The notes under the pieces: generated by a model
What the model saw: the letters and a program-made list of their open reading frames with translations, nothing else
The model's database searches: none
Told to the model about the DNA's origin: nothing
DNA from: Actinomycetospora sp. NBRC 106378
GTDB taxonomy: Bacteria; Actinomycetota; Actinomycetes; Mycobacteriales; Pseudonocardiaceae
Reading direction: 5' to 3'
Assembly: GCF_030269685.1 (NCBI RefSeq)
Contig: NZ_BSTT01000001.1
Coordinates: 682,001 to 746,000 of the forward strand
DNA length: 64,000 nucleotides
Part shown: positions 26,417-34,616 of the stretch, in pieces
Numbering within the stretch: the stretch's first letter is position 1
Layout of the letters: each line of letters begins with the position of its first letter
Made by a program: the position numbers and the translations under genes

Positions 26417-27580
26417 TCAGGCCTGCGGGCCCCAGGCGTGCCGGTCGCGGGCCGCGGGCTTCTTCCCGAGGTGGCCCTCCCGGACGAGCACGCCCAGCGA
26501 GTCGAGCACGATGCGCGAGCTCATCAGGGCGGTCTGCTCGGCCCAGTCGTAGGGCGGCGAGCACTCCACGATCTCCAGACCGGACAGGCCCGCGGCGGAG
26601 ATCAGCCGGATGAGGTTGAGCGCCTCGCGCGGCAGCAGGCCGCCCGGCTCGGGCCACCCCGTGCCGGGGACGAACCCGGCGTCGAGCACGTCGATGTCGA
26701 ACGACAGGTAGACCGCCTTCGCGCCCTTCCAGGCCAGCTCGAGGGCGGTCTCGGCGATCTTCTCGACGCCGACGCGCTCGACGTCGCCGATCGTCATGAT
26801 CGAGGTGCCGCGCTCCCGCCCGACCTTCACCCCGGCCCGCGGTGACTGCCACCCGCCGATCCCGATCTGCACCAGGTTGGTGGCGGGCGCGTTCGCGATG
26901 TTGGTCGCGTGGAACCAGGGCGTGGTGTGCATCCGCTCGTCGAGGTCGGTCTCCTGCGTGTCGACGTGGCGGTCGAAGTGGATGATGCCGATGTTGCCGT
27001 CGACGTGCGGCGCGATCCCGCGGATCGTCGGGTAGCCGATCGAGTGGTCGCCGCCGAGGACCACCGGGAACACCCCGCGGGAGTACACGTGGGAGATCGC
27101 CTGGCTGATCTGGTCGAACGACTTCTCCAGGTTCCCCGGGATGGTGAAGACGTCCCCGATGTCGACCATGTTCAGCTGCTCGCGCAGGTCGACGCCCAGC
27201 TCGTAGCAGTAGGTGCCGAACAGGTTGGTCGAGCGGCGGATGCCCTGCGGCCCGAAGCGGGTGCCCGGCCGGTAGGTGGTGCCGGCGTCCACCGGCGCCC
27301 CGAAGATCGCGACCTCGGCGTCGTCGACCTGGTTGACGTCCTCCAGGTAGGGCGCGTTGAGGAAGGTGCCCCGCTCGCCCGCGAAGTGCGGCAGCTCGCC
27401 GCGCGAGAACGTCGGGATCGTGCGGTCGACGAGGGTGGGTGAGCCGGAGAGGCCGAAGGCCAGCCCGCGCTCGATCTCCTCGTCGTGGCGGAACAGCGAG
27501 ATCGCCGCCTCCGCCTCCTGGGCCCACGCGCCTTCCTTCTGGGCGAAGGCGTCGCTGTGGGAGTGGCCCTGCTCGGACAT
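26417..27580 (-). CDS. gdmH: Guanidine hydrolase (GdmH-type, nickel-dependent ureohydrolase)
   Basis: 387 aa arginase/agmatinase-fold enzyme predicted to hydrolyse guanidine to urea and ammonia. Metal ligands are His179 (LGGDHSIG), Asp203-His205-Asp207 (HFDRHVDTQ) and Asp295/Asp297 (SFDIDVLD). The long N-terminus, TTYRPGTRFGPQGIRRSTNL, HTTPWFHATNI and FVPGTGWPEPGGLLPREAL match cyanobacterial GdmH (Sll1077) rather than ordinary agmatinase (about 300 aa). GdmH is a nickel enzyme; no hypA/hypB maturation pair is adjacent, but a Ni/Co permease lies about 2 kb away. Divergent from the ArsR gene. Agmatinase activity is the alternative. Confidence 0.87.
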   Translation of the reverse strand: MSEQGHSHSDAFAQKEGAWAQEAEAAISLFRHDEEIERGLAFGLSGSPTLVDRTIPTFSRGELPHFAGERGTFLNAPYLEDVNQVDDAEVAIFGAPVDAGTTYRPGTRFGPQGIRRSTNLFGTYCYELGVDLREQLNMVDIGDVFTIPGNLEKSFDQISQAISHVYSRGVFPVVLGGDHSIGYPTIRGIAPHVDGNIGIIHFDRHVDTQETDLDERMHTTPWFHATNIANAPATNLVQIGIGGWQSPRAGVKVGRERGTSIMTIGDVERVGVEKIAETALELAWKGAKAVYLSFDIDVLDAGFVPGTGWPEPGGLLPREALNLIRLISAAGLSGLEIVECSPPYDWAEQTALMSSRIVLDSLGVLVREGHLGKKPAARDRHAWGPQA

Positions 27581-27712
27581 CGGTCACCTCACCGTGGCCG
27601 TCTTTGCAGGGTCCGGTACGGCCACCCTCGTCGGCGGAGGCCGAGGCGGCCTCGAGGGGGAAATTAGCACGCCGGACGGGGCCGTCCGCCGCCGTCGCAG
27701 GCCGGTGGCGCC

Positions 27713-27742
27713 CACATGTGGACATCCATCGACACGTGATAG
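27713..27742. promoter_or_regulatory. Shared CACATGTGG box upstream of the ArsR gene
   Basis: The palindrome CACATGTG followed by GACATCCATCGACACGTGATA lies 10-40 bp before the ArsR GTG and 133 bp before the guanidine hydrolase start. The same 9-mer recurs at 30732 in the only other divergent promoter of the island. Probable operator; the binding protein is not known. Confidence 0.5.
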
Positions 27743-27752
27743 CTTCACCCGC

Positions 27753-28091
27753 GTGGAGCAGAACGAGACGCTCGCGTTCGACGCTCTGTCCGACCGCGTG
27801 CGGCGCCGCATCCTCGCCGCGCTCGGCGAGGACGGCGAGCTGAGCGTCGGCGAGATCGCGGCACGCATCGACGCCGTCGGACGGACGACGGTGTCCAGCC
27901 ACCTGCGCGTGCTGCGGACCTCCGGGCTCGTGCGCGAACGTCGGGAGGGCCGCAACCGCTACTACTCCCTCGACACCGACGGCGCCGTCCGCGATGCTTT
28001 CGTGTTCCTGCAGAACATCCTGCGCCAGGGCATCACCGACGCCGCCGCGGCCGCCGCCGACGACCCCGTGGGCGCGCAGGAGACCGGCTGA
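27753..28091 (+). CDS. ArsR-family winged-helix regulator
   Basis: 112 aa. Winged helix with FDALSDRVRRRILAAL, the recognition helix DAVGRTTVSSHLRVLRTSGL and wing REGRNRYYSLD. No metal-binding CxC or His cluster is present, so it probably does not sense metal directly. It is followed after 28 bp by an AmiC-like sensor; this pairing matches the NhhD/NhlD plus NhhC/NhlC regulators of Rhodococcus rhodochrous J1 nitrile hydratases, in which an ArsR-like activator is controlled by an amide-binding protein. Confidence 0.88.
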   Translation: MEQNETLAFDALSDRVRRRILAALGEDGELSVGEIAARIDAVGRTTVSSHLRVLRTSGLVRERREGRNRYYSLDTDGAVRDAFVFLQNILRQGITDAAAAAADDPVGAQETG

Positions 28092-28119
28092 GGCGACCAC
28101 GCCCGTCGTGGGGGGCCCG

Positions 28120-29547
28120 ATGGACACCACCACCGTCGCCGTGGAGCACACGGTGGCGCACACCCCGGAGGCGCTGTTCGCGCTGTTCGGGGCGGGCCGC
28201 GGTGCGGGCTGGCTGTTCGGGGCGCACTGCGACGACGTCCGCGTCGGCGCGCCGGTCAGCCTGCGGCTGCCGCTGGACGCCGACGGACGGCACGAGGTCG
28301 AGGTCCTCGGGCGGCTGGCGCGCGTGGTCCCGGGCGTCCTGCTCGACATCGAGCACGCCCAGCCGTGGCGCGGCCGACTGAGCCTGCGCCTCGCACCCGT
28401 CGGCACCGACCGCACGCGTGTGCGGCTGCGCGCCGACGTCCCCACCGAGGGCCTGGAGTGGCTGCTGCACCGGCGCGGGATCCCGCTGCCGGAACCGCCC
28501 GACGACGGGTCGCTGCGGCTCGGGGTCATCACCAACGCCTCCGGGCCCGGCGCGGTGTACTCCCTCTCGGCCGAGCTGATGGCCGAGCTCGCCGTCGCCG
28601 AGGTCAACGCCGACGGCGGGATCGCCGGCCGCCCGGTCCGTCTCGTCGCGGCGGACGACGGCACCGATGCCCGGCAGGCCGCGACCGAGGCCGTGCGCAT
28701 GGCGCGGCTGGGCTGTCGCGCGGTGTTCGTGAACAGCACCTCGGCGAGCTTCGAGGCCGTCCGCCACGCGCTCGCCGGCCGGGACGTCCTGGTGGTGCAC
28801 TCGGTGCTGAACGAGGGCGGCGGTGCGTCGCCGACCGCGGTGCGCTTCGGGGAGCGGCCACGGGCCCAGCTCGAGGCGCTGGTCGGGCCGACGATGGCGA
28901 CGACGGGGGCCCGGCACTGGTTCCTCGTCGGCGAGGACTACGTGTGGTCGCACGGGGTGCACGCCGCCGCCCGGCGGGTGATCGACCGGGCGGGCGGCGC
29001 GGTCGTCGGGGAGTCGCTCACCCCGCTCGGCACCTCCGACTTCACGGCCGTGCTCGAGCGGATCGGCACCTCGGGGGCGGACCTGGTGCTGAGCAGCCTC
29101 ATCGGGGCCGACGAGGTGGCCTTCGAGCGGCAGTCCGCGGACGCCGGGCTGCGCGACGCGGTGCGCACCGTGTCGCTGGTCCTCGAGGAGTCGACGCTCG
29201 CCCACATCGGCCCGCTGGCCGGCCAGGGCCTGCGCACCGCCCTGGCCTACTTCGAGAACGGCCCGATCGCCGGGAACGACGCCCTGCTGCAGCGCTACCG
29301 GGCGGCGTACGGCACGTGGGCGCCGGCGGTCACGGCCCTGTCCGAGACGGTCTACGAGTCGATCCACCGCTACGCCCGGGTGCGCCATCGCGACCCGGGC
29401 GGCAGCGCGGCGGATCACGGCCGTGCCCTGATGCGGCGACGGGCCGGCGCGGTCGACGTGGTCGGCGCGCGCGACCTCGTGACGCCCACCCTCTACGTGG
29501 CCGAGGCGGTCTCGGGACAGCTGCGGGTGGTCGGGGAGGCGAGATGA
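28120..29547 (+). CDS. SRPBCC-AmiC fusion: cytoplasmic amide/urea sensor
   Basis: 475 aa in two parts. Residues about 5-115 form an SRPBCC/AHSA1-like domain (VEHTVAHTPEALFALFGAG ... RVRLRADVPTEGLEWLL); residues about 128-460 form a type-1 periplasmic-binding fold of the AmiC/UrtA/FmdD group (LRLGVITNASGPGAVYSLSAELM, AVFVNSTSASFEAVRHAL, FLVGEDYVWSHGVHAAARRV). There is no signal peptide or lipobox, so the protein is cytoplasmic and best read as the ligand sensor for the upstream ArsR protein, as NhhC/NhlC are. Fusion with an SRPBCC domain is unusual and could add a second ligand site. Confidence 0.82.
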   Translation: MDTTTVAVEHTVAHTPEALFALFGAGRGAGWLFGAHCDDVRVGAPVSLRLPLDADGRHEVEVLGRLARVVPGVLLDIEHAQPWRGRLSLRLAPVGTDRTRVRLRADVPTEGLEWLLHRRGIPLPEPPDDGSLRLGVITNASGPGAVYSLSAELMAELAVAEVNADGGIAGRPVRLVAADDGTDARQAATEAVRMARLGCRAVFVNSTSASFEAVRHALAGRDVLVVHSVLNEGGGASPTAVRFGERPRAQLEALVGPTMATTGARHWFLVGEDYVWSHGVHAAARRVIDRAGGAVVGESLTPLGTSDFTAVLERIGTSGADLVLSSLIGADEVAFERQSADAGLRDAVRTVSLVLEESTLAHIGPLAGQGLRTALAYFENGPIAGNDALLQRYRAAYGTWAPAVTALSETVYESIHRYARVRHRDPGGSAADHGRALMRRRAGAVDVVGARDLVTPTLYVAEAVSGQLRVVGEAR

Positions 29548-29548
29548 C

Positions 29549-30628
29549 TCAGGCGCCGGCCCGGTGCCGTTCCTCGAACCCGCCGAACCGCCAGAGCAGG
29601 GCCGCCCCGCCCCAGACCAGCACGAAGAAGCCGACGATCACGTACCCGAGCAGCTCGAAGTCGTCGGCCAGGCCGGCGTAGCCCGCCAGCGCCACCACGC
29701 CGAGGTCGTCGGCCAGGACGCCCGCGAGGTAGACGCTCGCGATGAACCCCGCGACCGAGACCGTCGCCGCCGTCGTCGCGATGTTGTAGAAGAGCCGCCG
29801 CGCCGGGTTCCGGTTGGACCACGAGTAGGCGACCGACATCAGCAGCCCGTCCGCGGTGTCGAAGGCGCTCATCCCCGCCGCGAACAGCAGCGGGAGGGTC
29901 AGCGCCGCCAGCAGGGAGGCCCCGCCGCTGACGCCCGCGCTCGACGCCGTGGTCGCCGACAGCGTCAGGAGCGTGACCTCGGAGGCGGTCTCGAGACCGA
30001 GCCCGAACAGGAAGCCCAGTGGGTACATGTGCCACGAGTGCCGGATCCAGGCGCGAGCCCGGCCGCCGAGGATGCGGTTGACCAGACCGCGGTTGAGCAG
30101 CTGGCGCTCGAGCTCGGGTTCGTCGAGCCGGCCCGCCCGCAGGTCGGTCCAGAGCTTGACGATGCCGCGCAGCACCATCGCGTTGAGCACCGCGACCAGG
30201 GCGAGGAACACCATCGCGACCACCGTGGAGATCGTCCCGCCGATCTCCCGGAACGCGTCGACCTGCGCGGTGGTGGCGGCCCCGGCGGCGAGCGCGATGA
30301 CCAGGGACAACGCCACGACCACCGACGAGTGGCCCATCGCGAAGAAGAAGCCGACCCCGACGGGGCGGCGGCCGCGCTGGACCATCAGCCGCGTGGTGTC
30401 GTCGATCGCGGCGATGTGGTCGGCGTCGAAGGCGTGGCGGACGCCCAGCACGTAGGCGAGCACCCCGGCCCCGGCGAAGGCTCCCGCACCGAGCGGACCC
30501 GCCGTCAGGAAGAGGTAGAGCGACCAGCCGGCGACGTGGAGCAGGGCGATGACGGCGACGATGCCGGAGAGCTTCAGACGCTGTCCGTGGGACCAGCCGG
30601 TGGCGGGGGTGGCGGCGATCGTCGTCAA
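29549..30628 (-). CDS. nhlF: NiCoT-family nickel/cobalt permease (NhlF/HoxN type)
   Basis: 359 aa, about eight membrane helices. Carries the NiCoT signature in helix 2, RHAFDADHIAAIDDTTR (HxxDADH), plus FFFAMGHSSVV, LGLETASEVTLL and AAGMSAFDTADGLLM. Imports Co2+ and/or Ni2+. TTG start 7 nt after AAGGAG. Convergent (1-bp gap) with the sensor gene and divergent from the amidase-nitrile hydratase operon; in R. rhodochrous J1 the NhlF homologue supplies cobalt to the nitrile hydratase. Here it could also feed nickel to the guanidine hydrolase. Confidence 0.9.
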   Translation of the reverse strand: MTTIAATPATGWSHGQRLKLSGIVAVIALLHVAGWSLYLFLTAGPLGAGAFAGAGVLAYVLGVRHAFDADHIAAIDDTTRLMVQRGRRPVGVGFFFAMGHSSVVVALSLVIALAAGAATTAQVDAFREIGGTISTVVAMVFLALVAVLNAMVLRGIVKLWTDLRAGRLDEPELERQLLNRGLVNRILGGRARAWIRHSWHMYPLGFLFGLGLETASEVTLLTLSATTASSAGVSGGASLLAALTLPLLFAAGMSAFDTADGLLMSVAYSWSNRNPARRLFYNIATTAATVSVAGFIASVYLAGVLADDLGVVALAGYAGLADDFELLGYVIVGFFVLVWGGAALLWRFGGFEERHRAGA

Positions 30629-30731
30629 CCGGGGCTCCTTCTCGACGGCGGGTGGCGGCGGCGGGGACGCTACCGCGTCGTCTCAGCATGTCGATGGGCG
30701 TCGGCAGATTGTCACGACGTCATCAGGACGT

Positions 30732-30785
30732 CACATGTGGATGTGTCGGTGGTTGTTGACGTTTTCGCGTGGCGCTTCCTACGGT
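30732..30785 (+). promoter_or_regulatory. Promoter and CACATGTGG box of the nitrile hydratase operon
   Basis: TTGACG (30756-30761) and TACGGT (30780-30785) with an 18-bp spacer form a good sigma70-type promoter. CACATGTGG (30732-30740) lies 15 bp upstream of the -35, the position of an activator site, and is shared with 27713. Because the -10 box overlaps the earlier in-frame GTG at 30769, the amidase start must be the ATG at 30826. Confidence 0.6.
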
Positions 30786-30825
30786 GCTCGCGTCCACCGC
30801 CGGTCGCGCCCCCTGGAGACCACCC

Positions 30826-32367
30826 ATGCCGCTCCCCCCACCGGACCACGACGCCCTGGCCGCCGTCGCCGCCGGCTACGGCCTCGGCCTGTCCGACGAC
30901 GCGGTCGACGAGTTCGCCCCGGCCGTCTCCGGCCTGCTCGGGTCGTGGGACGCCGTGGAGGAGCTCTACGCCGCCGAGGCCCCGGCGACCCCGGAGCGGG
31001 CGTGGACCCGGCCCGACCCCGCGGACAACCCGTTCAACGCCTGGTACGTCACGACCTCGATCACCGGGGCCGCGGACGGGCCGCTGGCGGGCCGCACCGT
31101 CGCGATCAAGGACAACACCGCCGTCGCGGGCGTGCCGATGACCAACGGCTCGGACACCTTCGACGGGTACGTGCCGAGCACCGACGCGACGATCGTCGCG
31201 CGTCTCCTCGACGCGGGCGCCACGATCGCCGGCAAGGCCGTCTGCGAGGACCTCTGCTTCGCCGGGGCCTCGATCACCGCCAACACCGGCGACGTGGAGA
31301 ACCCGTGGGACCCGGCACGCAGCGCCGGCGGTTCCTCCGGCGGCAGTGCGGCCCTCGTCGCGGGCGGCGTGGTCGACATGGCCACCGGGGGCGACCAGGG
31401 CGGGTCGATCCGGATGCCCGCCGCGAACTGCGGCCTCGTCGGGCACAAGCCGACGTGGGGCCTGGTGCCCTACACCGGCGCGTTCCCCATCGAGGCGAGC
31501 ATCGACCACCTCGGCCCCATCACCCGCACCGTCACCGACGCCGCGCTCATGCTCTCGGTGATCGCCGGGGCCGACGGGCACGACCCCCGTCAGCCCACCG
31601 GCGTGGCGGCCGACGACTACCTCGGGGCGCTCGCGCAGGGTGCGACCGGGCTGCGGGTCGGGGTGCTGCGGGAGGGCTTCGGTCTCCCCGAGTCCGAGCC
31701 CGAGGTCGACGACGCCGTGCGCGCCGCGGTCACGGGACTCGCCGACGCCGGGATGACGGTCTCCGAGGTGTCGGTGCCCTGGCACCTACACGGCCCGAAG
31801 ATCTGGGACGTCATCGCCACCGAGGGCGCCGCCTCGCAGATGATCGAGAACTCCGGGTACGGCCTGAACTGGAAGGGCCTCTACGACCCCGAGCTCATGG
31901 AGTCCTACGGGCGGCGGTGGACCGAGGACGGGAGCCGGTTCCCCGACACGGTGAAGCTCGTCCTGCTCGCCGGGAAGTACGGGTTGAACACCACCCACGG
32001 CAAGCACTACGCGATGGCCCGCAACCTCGCCCCGAAGCTCGCCGCCGCCTACGACGCCGCGCTCGCCGAGGTCGACCTGCTCGTCCTGCCGACGATGGCC
32101 ATGCGCGCGACCGTGCGCCCCGGCCGCGACGCCCCGGTCGTCGAACGGCTGGGCCGGGCGCTGGAGATGCTCGCCAACACCGCCCCGTTCGACGTCACCG
32201 GCCACCCGGTGTGCACGGTGCCGGCAGGGCTGGTCGACGGGGTCCCGGTCGGTCTGTCCCTCGTCGGACGCCAGTACGAGGACGCCACCGTGCTGCGCGC
32301 CGCGCACGCCTACGAGCAGGCCGTGGGCGGCTTCCCCGCGCCCGCCGCCGTCGTCGCCCAAGCCTGA
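30826..32367 (+). CDS. Amidase (amidase-signature family)
   Basis: 513 aa. Converts the amide produced by nitrile hydratase into carboxylic acid and ammonia. The Ser-cisSer-Lys triad is in place: Lys95 (TVAIKDNT), Ser170/Ser171 (GGSSGGS) and nucleophile Ser194 (GGSIRMP). The length and an N-terminal helical extension match the enantioselective amidases linked to Rhodococcus nitrile hydratases. First gene of a four-gene operon; 31 bp to the beta subunit. Confidence 0.95.
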   Translation: MPLPPPDHDALAAVAAGYGLGLSDDAVDEFAPAVSGLLGSWDAVEELYAAEAPATPERAWTRPDPADNPFNAWYVTTSITGAADGPLAGRTVAIKDNTAVAGVPMTNGSDTFDGYVPSTDATIVARLLDAGATIAGKAVCEDLCFAGASITANTGDVENPWDPARSAGGSSGGSAALVAGGVVDMATGGDQGGSIRMPAANCGLVGHKPTWGLVPYTGAFPIEASIDHLGPITRTVTDAALMLSVIAGADGHDPRQPTGVAADDYLGALAQGATGLRVGVLREGFGLPESEPEVDDAVRAAVTGLADAGMTVSEVSVPWHLHGPKIWDVIATEGAASQMIENSGYGLNWKGLYDPELMESYGRRWTEDGSRFPDTVKLVLLAGKYGLNTTHGKHYAMARNLAPKLAAAYDAALAEVDLLVLPTMAMRATVRPGRDAPVVERLGRALEMLANTAPFDVTGHPVCTVPAGLVDGVPVGLSLVGRQYEDATVLRAAHAYEQAVGGFPAPAAVVAQA

Positions 32368-32398
32368 GCCCCGCGTCGCGTCACACCAGGAGGAACTC

Positions 32399-33106
32399 GT
32401 GAACGGACTGCACGACCTCGGCGGGAAGGACGGTCTCGGCGCCGTCGCCCCGCCCCCGGAGGAGCCGGTCTGGAAGGCGGAGTGGGAGAAGCACGCCCAC
32501 GCGATGTTCCCGCTCGCCTTCCGCGCGGGGTTCTTCGGCGTCGACTCCTTCCGCTACGGCATGGAGCAGATCGAGCCGGTGGAGTACCTGACGTCCACCT
32601 ACTACGAGCACTGGGTCCACTCCGTGACCCACCACGGCGTGCGTCTCGGTCACCTCGACCCGGAGGAGATCGAGAAGCGCACGCAGTACTACCTGGAGAA
32701 CCCCGACGCGCCGCTGCCCGAGGGGCAGGACCCCGACGGCGAGCTCGTCGCGTTCATCGAGGCCGTCATCCCGGCCGGCGCCACCGCGGCCCGTCCCGGC
32801 GAGAAGGCCCCGGCGTTCGCCGTGGGCGACCGGGTCACGGTCGTCAACGAGGTGCCGAAGGGCCACACCCGCCGCGCCGGCTACGTCCGCGGCCGCACCG
32901 GGACCGTGATCATGGCCCACGGCGAGATGATCTACCCGGACACCGCGGGCAACGACCTCGGTGAGGCGCCGGAGCACGTCTACACCGTCCAGTTCACCAA
33001 CGCCGAGCTCTGGGGCGAGGAGTCGGCCGAGCCGAACGGCACGGTCACCTTCGACGTCTGGGAGCCCTACATCGTCCCCGCCACCGCCCAGGAGACCGCC
33101 GCATGA
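32399..33106 (+). CDS. nthB: Nitrile hydratase beta subunit
   Basis: 235 aa. Starts MNGLHDLGGKDGLGAV, the invariant N-terminus of the family, continues with AFRAGFFGVDSFRYGMEQIEPVEYL and HTRRAGYVRGRTGTV, and closes with FDVWEPY. Together with alpha it forms the heterotetramer hydrating nitriles to amides. GTG start behind AGGAGGAA. Beta precedes alpha, the gene order of cobalt-type enzymes. Overlaps alpha by 4 bp. Confidence 0.97.
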   Translation: MNGLHDLGGKDGLGAVAPPPEEPVWKAEWEKHAHAMFPLAFRAGFFGVDSFRYGMEQIEPVEYLTSTYYEHWVHSVTHHGVRLGHLDPEEIEKRTQYYLENPDAPLPEGQDPDGELVAFIEAVIPAGATAARPGEKAPAFAVGDRVTVVNEVPKGHTRRAGYVRGRTGTVIMAHGEMIYPDTAGNDLGEAPEHVYTVQFTNAELWGEESAEPNGTVTFDVWEPYIVPATAQETAA

Positions 33107-33723
33107 GCGCCAGCCACTCCACCGCCCCGGTCGCCTCCGACCACCAGGCCGAGGTCGTCGCCCGCGTCAAGGCCATCGAGTCGATCATGATCGAGAAGGG
33201 CCTCATGACGACGGAGGCGGTCGACCGCCTCGCGGAGATCTACGAGAACGAGGTGGGCCCGCAGCTGGGCGCGAAGGTCGTCGCGCGGGCGTGGACCGAC
33301 CCGGTGTTCAAGGCCAGGCTCCTGGAGAACGCCAGCACCGCGTGCGCCGAGATGGGCATCGGCGGGCTGCAGGGCGAGGACATGGTCGCCGTCGAGGACA
33401 CCGACGACCTGCACCACGTCATCGTCTGCACGCTGTGCTCCTGCTACCCGTGGCCGGTGCTCGGGCTGCCCCCGAACTGGTACAAGCAGCCGGCCTACCG
33501 CTCGCGGATGGTCCGGGAGCCCCGCAAGGTGCTGCGCGAGGAGTTCGGCTACGCCGTCGCCGACGACGTCGAGGTCCGCGTGTGGGACTCCAGCTCCGAG
33601 CTGCGCTACTGGGTGCTCCCGCAGCGTCCGGAGGGCACCGACGGCTGGTCGGCCGAACAGCTCGAGGCCCTCGTCACCCGCGACTCGATGATCGGCGTCG
33701 GCGCGCCGAAGGCAGCGCAGTGA
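33103..33723 (+). CDS. nthA: Nitrile hydratase alpha subunit, cobalt type
   Basis: 206 aa. The metal-binding claw is C109-T-L-C112-S113-C114; threonine after the first Cys (VCTLCSC) marks a non-corrin cobalt enzyme, while iron enzymes have CSLCSC. Cys112 and Cys114 are the residues oxidised to sulfinate and sulfenate in the mature enzyme. WPVLGLPPNWYKQPAYRSR follows, as in the family. It sits between beta and the accessory gene with 4-bp overlaps on both sides. Confidence 0.97.
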   Translation: MSASHSTAPVASDHQAEVVARVKAIESIMIEKGLMTTEAVDRLAEIYENEVGPQLGAKVVARAWTDPVFKARLLENASTACAEMGIGGLQGEDMVAVEDTDDLHHVIVCTLCSCYPWPVLGLPPNWYKQPAYRSRMVREPRKVLREEFGYAVADDVEVRVWDSSSELRYWVLPQRPEGTDGWSAEQLEALVTRDSMIGVGAPKAAQ

Positions 33724-34136
33724 GCACACCGATCCGGGAAGAAACCGAGCTCGGGGAGGCCCGCCGTCGGGTGCAGGACCTCGTCTACGGGCTGCCCGGT
33801 GGGGACGGCGACGTCCCGTTCCGGGAGCCTTGGGAGCTGCGGGCGTTCGCGCTCGCCGTCGCGGCGTACCACTCCGGGCAGTACGAGTGGTCGGAGTTCC
33901 AGCTGTCGCTGATCGAGTCGATCAAGCAGTGGGAGGCCGACGGCGCCCGCGCGGGCCAGGAGCCGTGGAGCTACTACGAGCACTGGCTGACCGCGCTGGA
34001 GACCGTCCTCGCGGGCAGTGGGCTGCTCTCCGAGGCCGACCTGGACGACCGCACCCGGTCCGTCCTGGCCACGCCCAAGAGTGCGAACCACCACGAGCCG
34101 CACCGCGAGCCGGTGGCGATCGACCCGGCGCGCTGA
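33720..34136 (+). CDS. Nitrile hydratase accessory protein (activator/P14K-like)
   Basis: 138 aa. Homologous in pattern to the beta-subunit N-terminus: FREPWELRAFALAVAAYHSGQYEWSEF and WEADGARAGQEPWSYYEHWLTALE. Such proteins (P14K, NhlE) bind alpha and insert cobalt by subunit swapping. The GTG start overlaps the alpha stop. A 15-bp hairpin 6 nt downstream ends the operon. Confidence 0.9.
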   Translation: MSTPIREETELGEARRRVQDLVYGLPGGDGDVPFREPWELRAFALAVAAYHSGQYEWSEFQLSLIESIKQWEADGARAGQEPWSYYEHWLTALETVLAGSGLLSEADLDDRTRSVLATPKSANHHEPHREPVAIDPAR

Positions 34137-34141
34137 CGCGT

Positions 34142-34175
34142 CCCGACGGCGGGTGCCCCGGCACCCGTCGTCGGG
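34142..34175 (+). terminator. Terminator of the nitrile hydratase operon
   Basis: CCCGACGGCGGGTGC and GCACCCGTCGTCGGG form a 15-bp stem (one G-U pair) with a 4-nt loop. Confidence 0.75.
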
Positions 34176-34188
34176 CAGGGTGGGCGGC

Positions 34189-34503
34189 ATGTACCTCGCC
34201 ATCGCCGACGACGGCATCACGCTGCACCAGCCGGACCGGCTGAAGGAGCTGTACGCCTCGTACAAGCAGCGCCTCACGCCGGCGCGGCTGCACGAGGTGC
34301 TCGCGGAGCACGGCGGCGGGGAGCTGCTGCCCGACGGCAACCACGTGATGGTGCCGGTCGAGACCCTCCGCCGCCTCGCCGCCGGGCAGGTCGACGAGGG
34401 CTGGGACGTCGAGTTCTCCCGGATGCTCTCCTACGCCGAGGGCCAGGGGTGGATGAGCTCCGACGGCACCGCGGTGCGGGCCCACCTCGAGCGGGAGATG
34501 TGA
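34189..34503 (+). CDS. Conserved hypothetical protein
   Basis: 104 aa, soluble, slightly acidic, no Cys. Begins MYLAIADDGITLHQPDRLKE and has an alternating helix pattern with DEGWDVEFSRMLSYAEGQGW. No family recognised with confidence. The ATG follows GGGTGGGCGGC; monocistronic. Confidence 0.65.
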   Translation: MYLAIADDGITLHQPDRLKELYASYKQRLTPARLHEVLAEHGGGELLPDGNHVMVPVETLRRLAAGQVDEGWDVEFSRMLSYAEGQGWMSSDGTAVRAHLEREM

Positions 34504-34616
34504 GTGTCGCGGCGGTGATACACGCAGTGTGACGACGGCAGCGGACGTCCCGGGAATTGCCGGGCAGTCTTCTCGACATCGGCCACAGAGCGTGGCCGCA
34601 GCACCGAGGAGTCGTC

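Noticed and set aside
27581-27712. Second guanidine riboswitch in the gdmH leader
   Set aside because: No AGGGTTCCG or GGGACAAAAG-type core was found on the minus strand.
30769-30825. Upstream GTG as amidase start
   Set aside because: It lies within the spacer of a good promoter (TTGACG/TACGGT), upstream of the expected transcription start.
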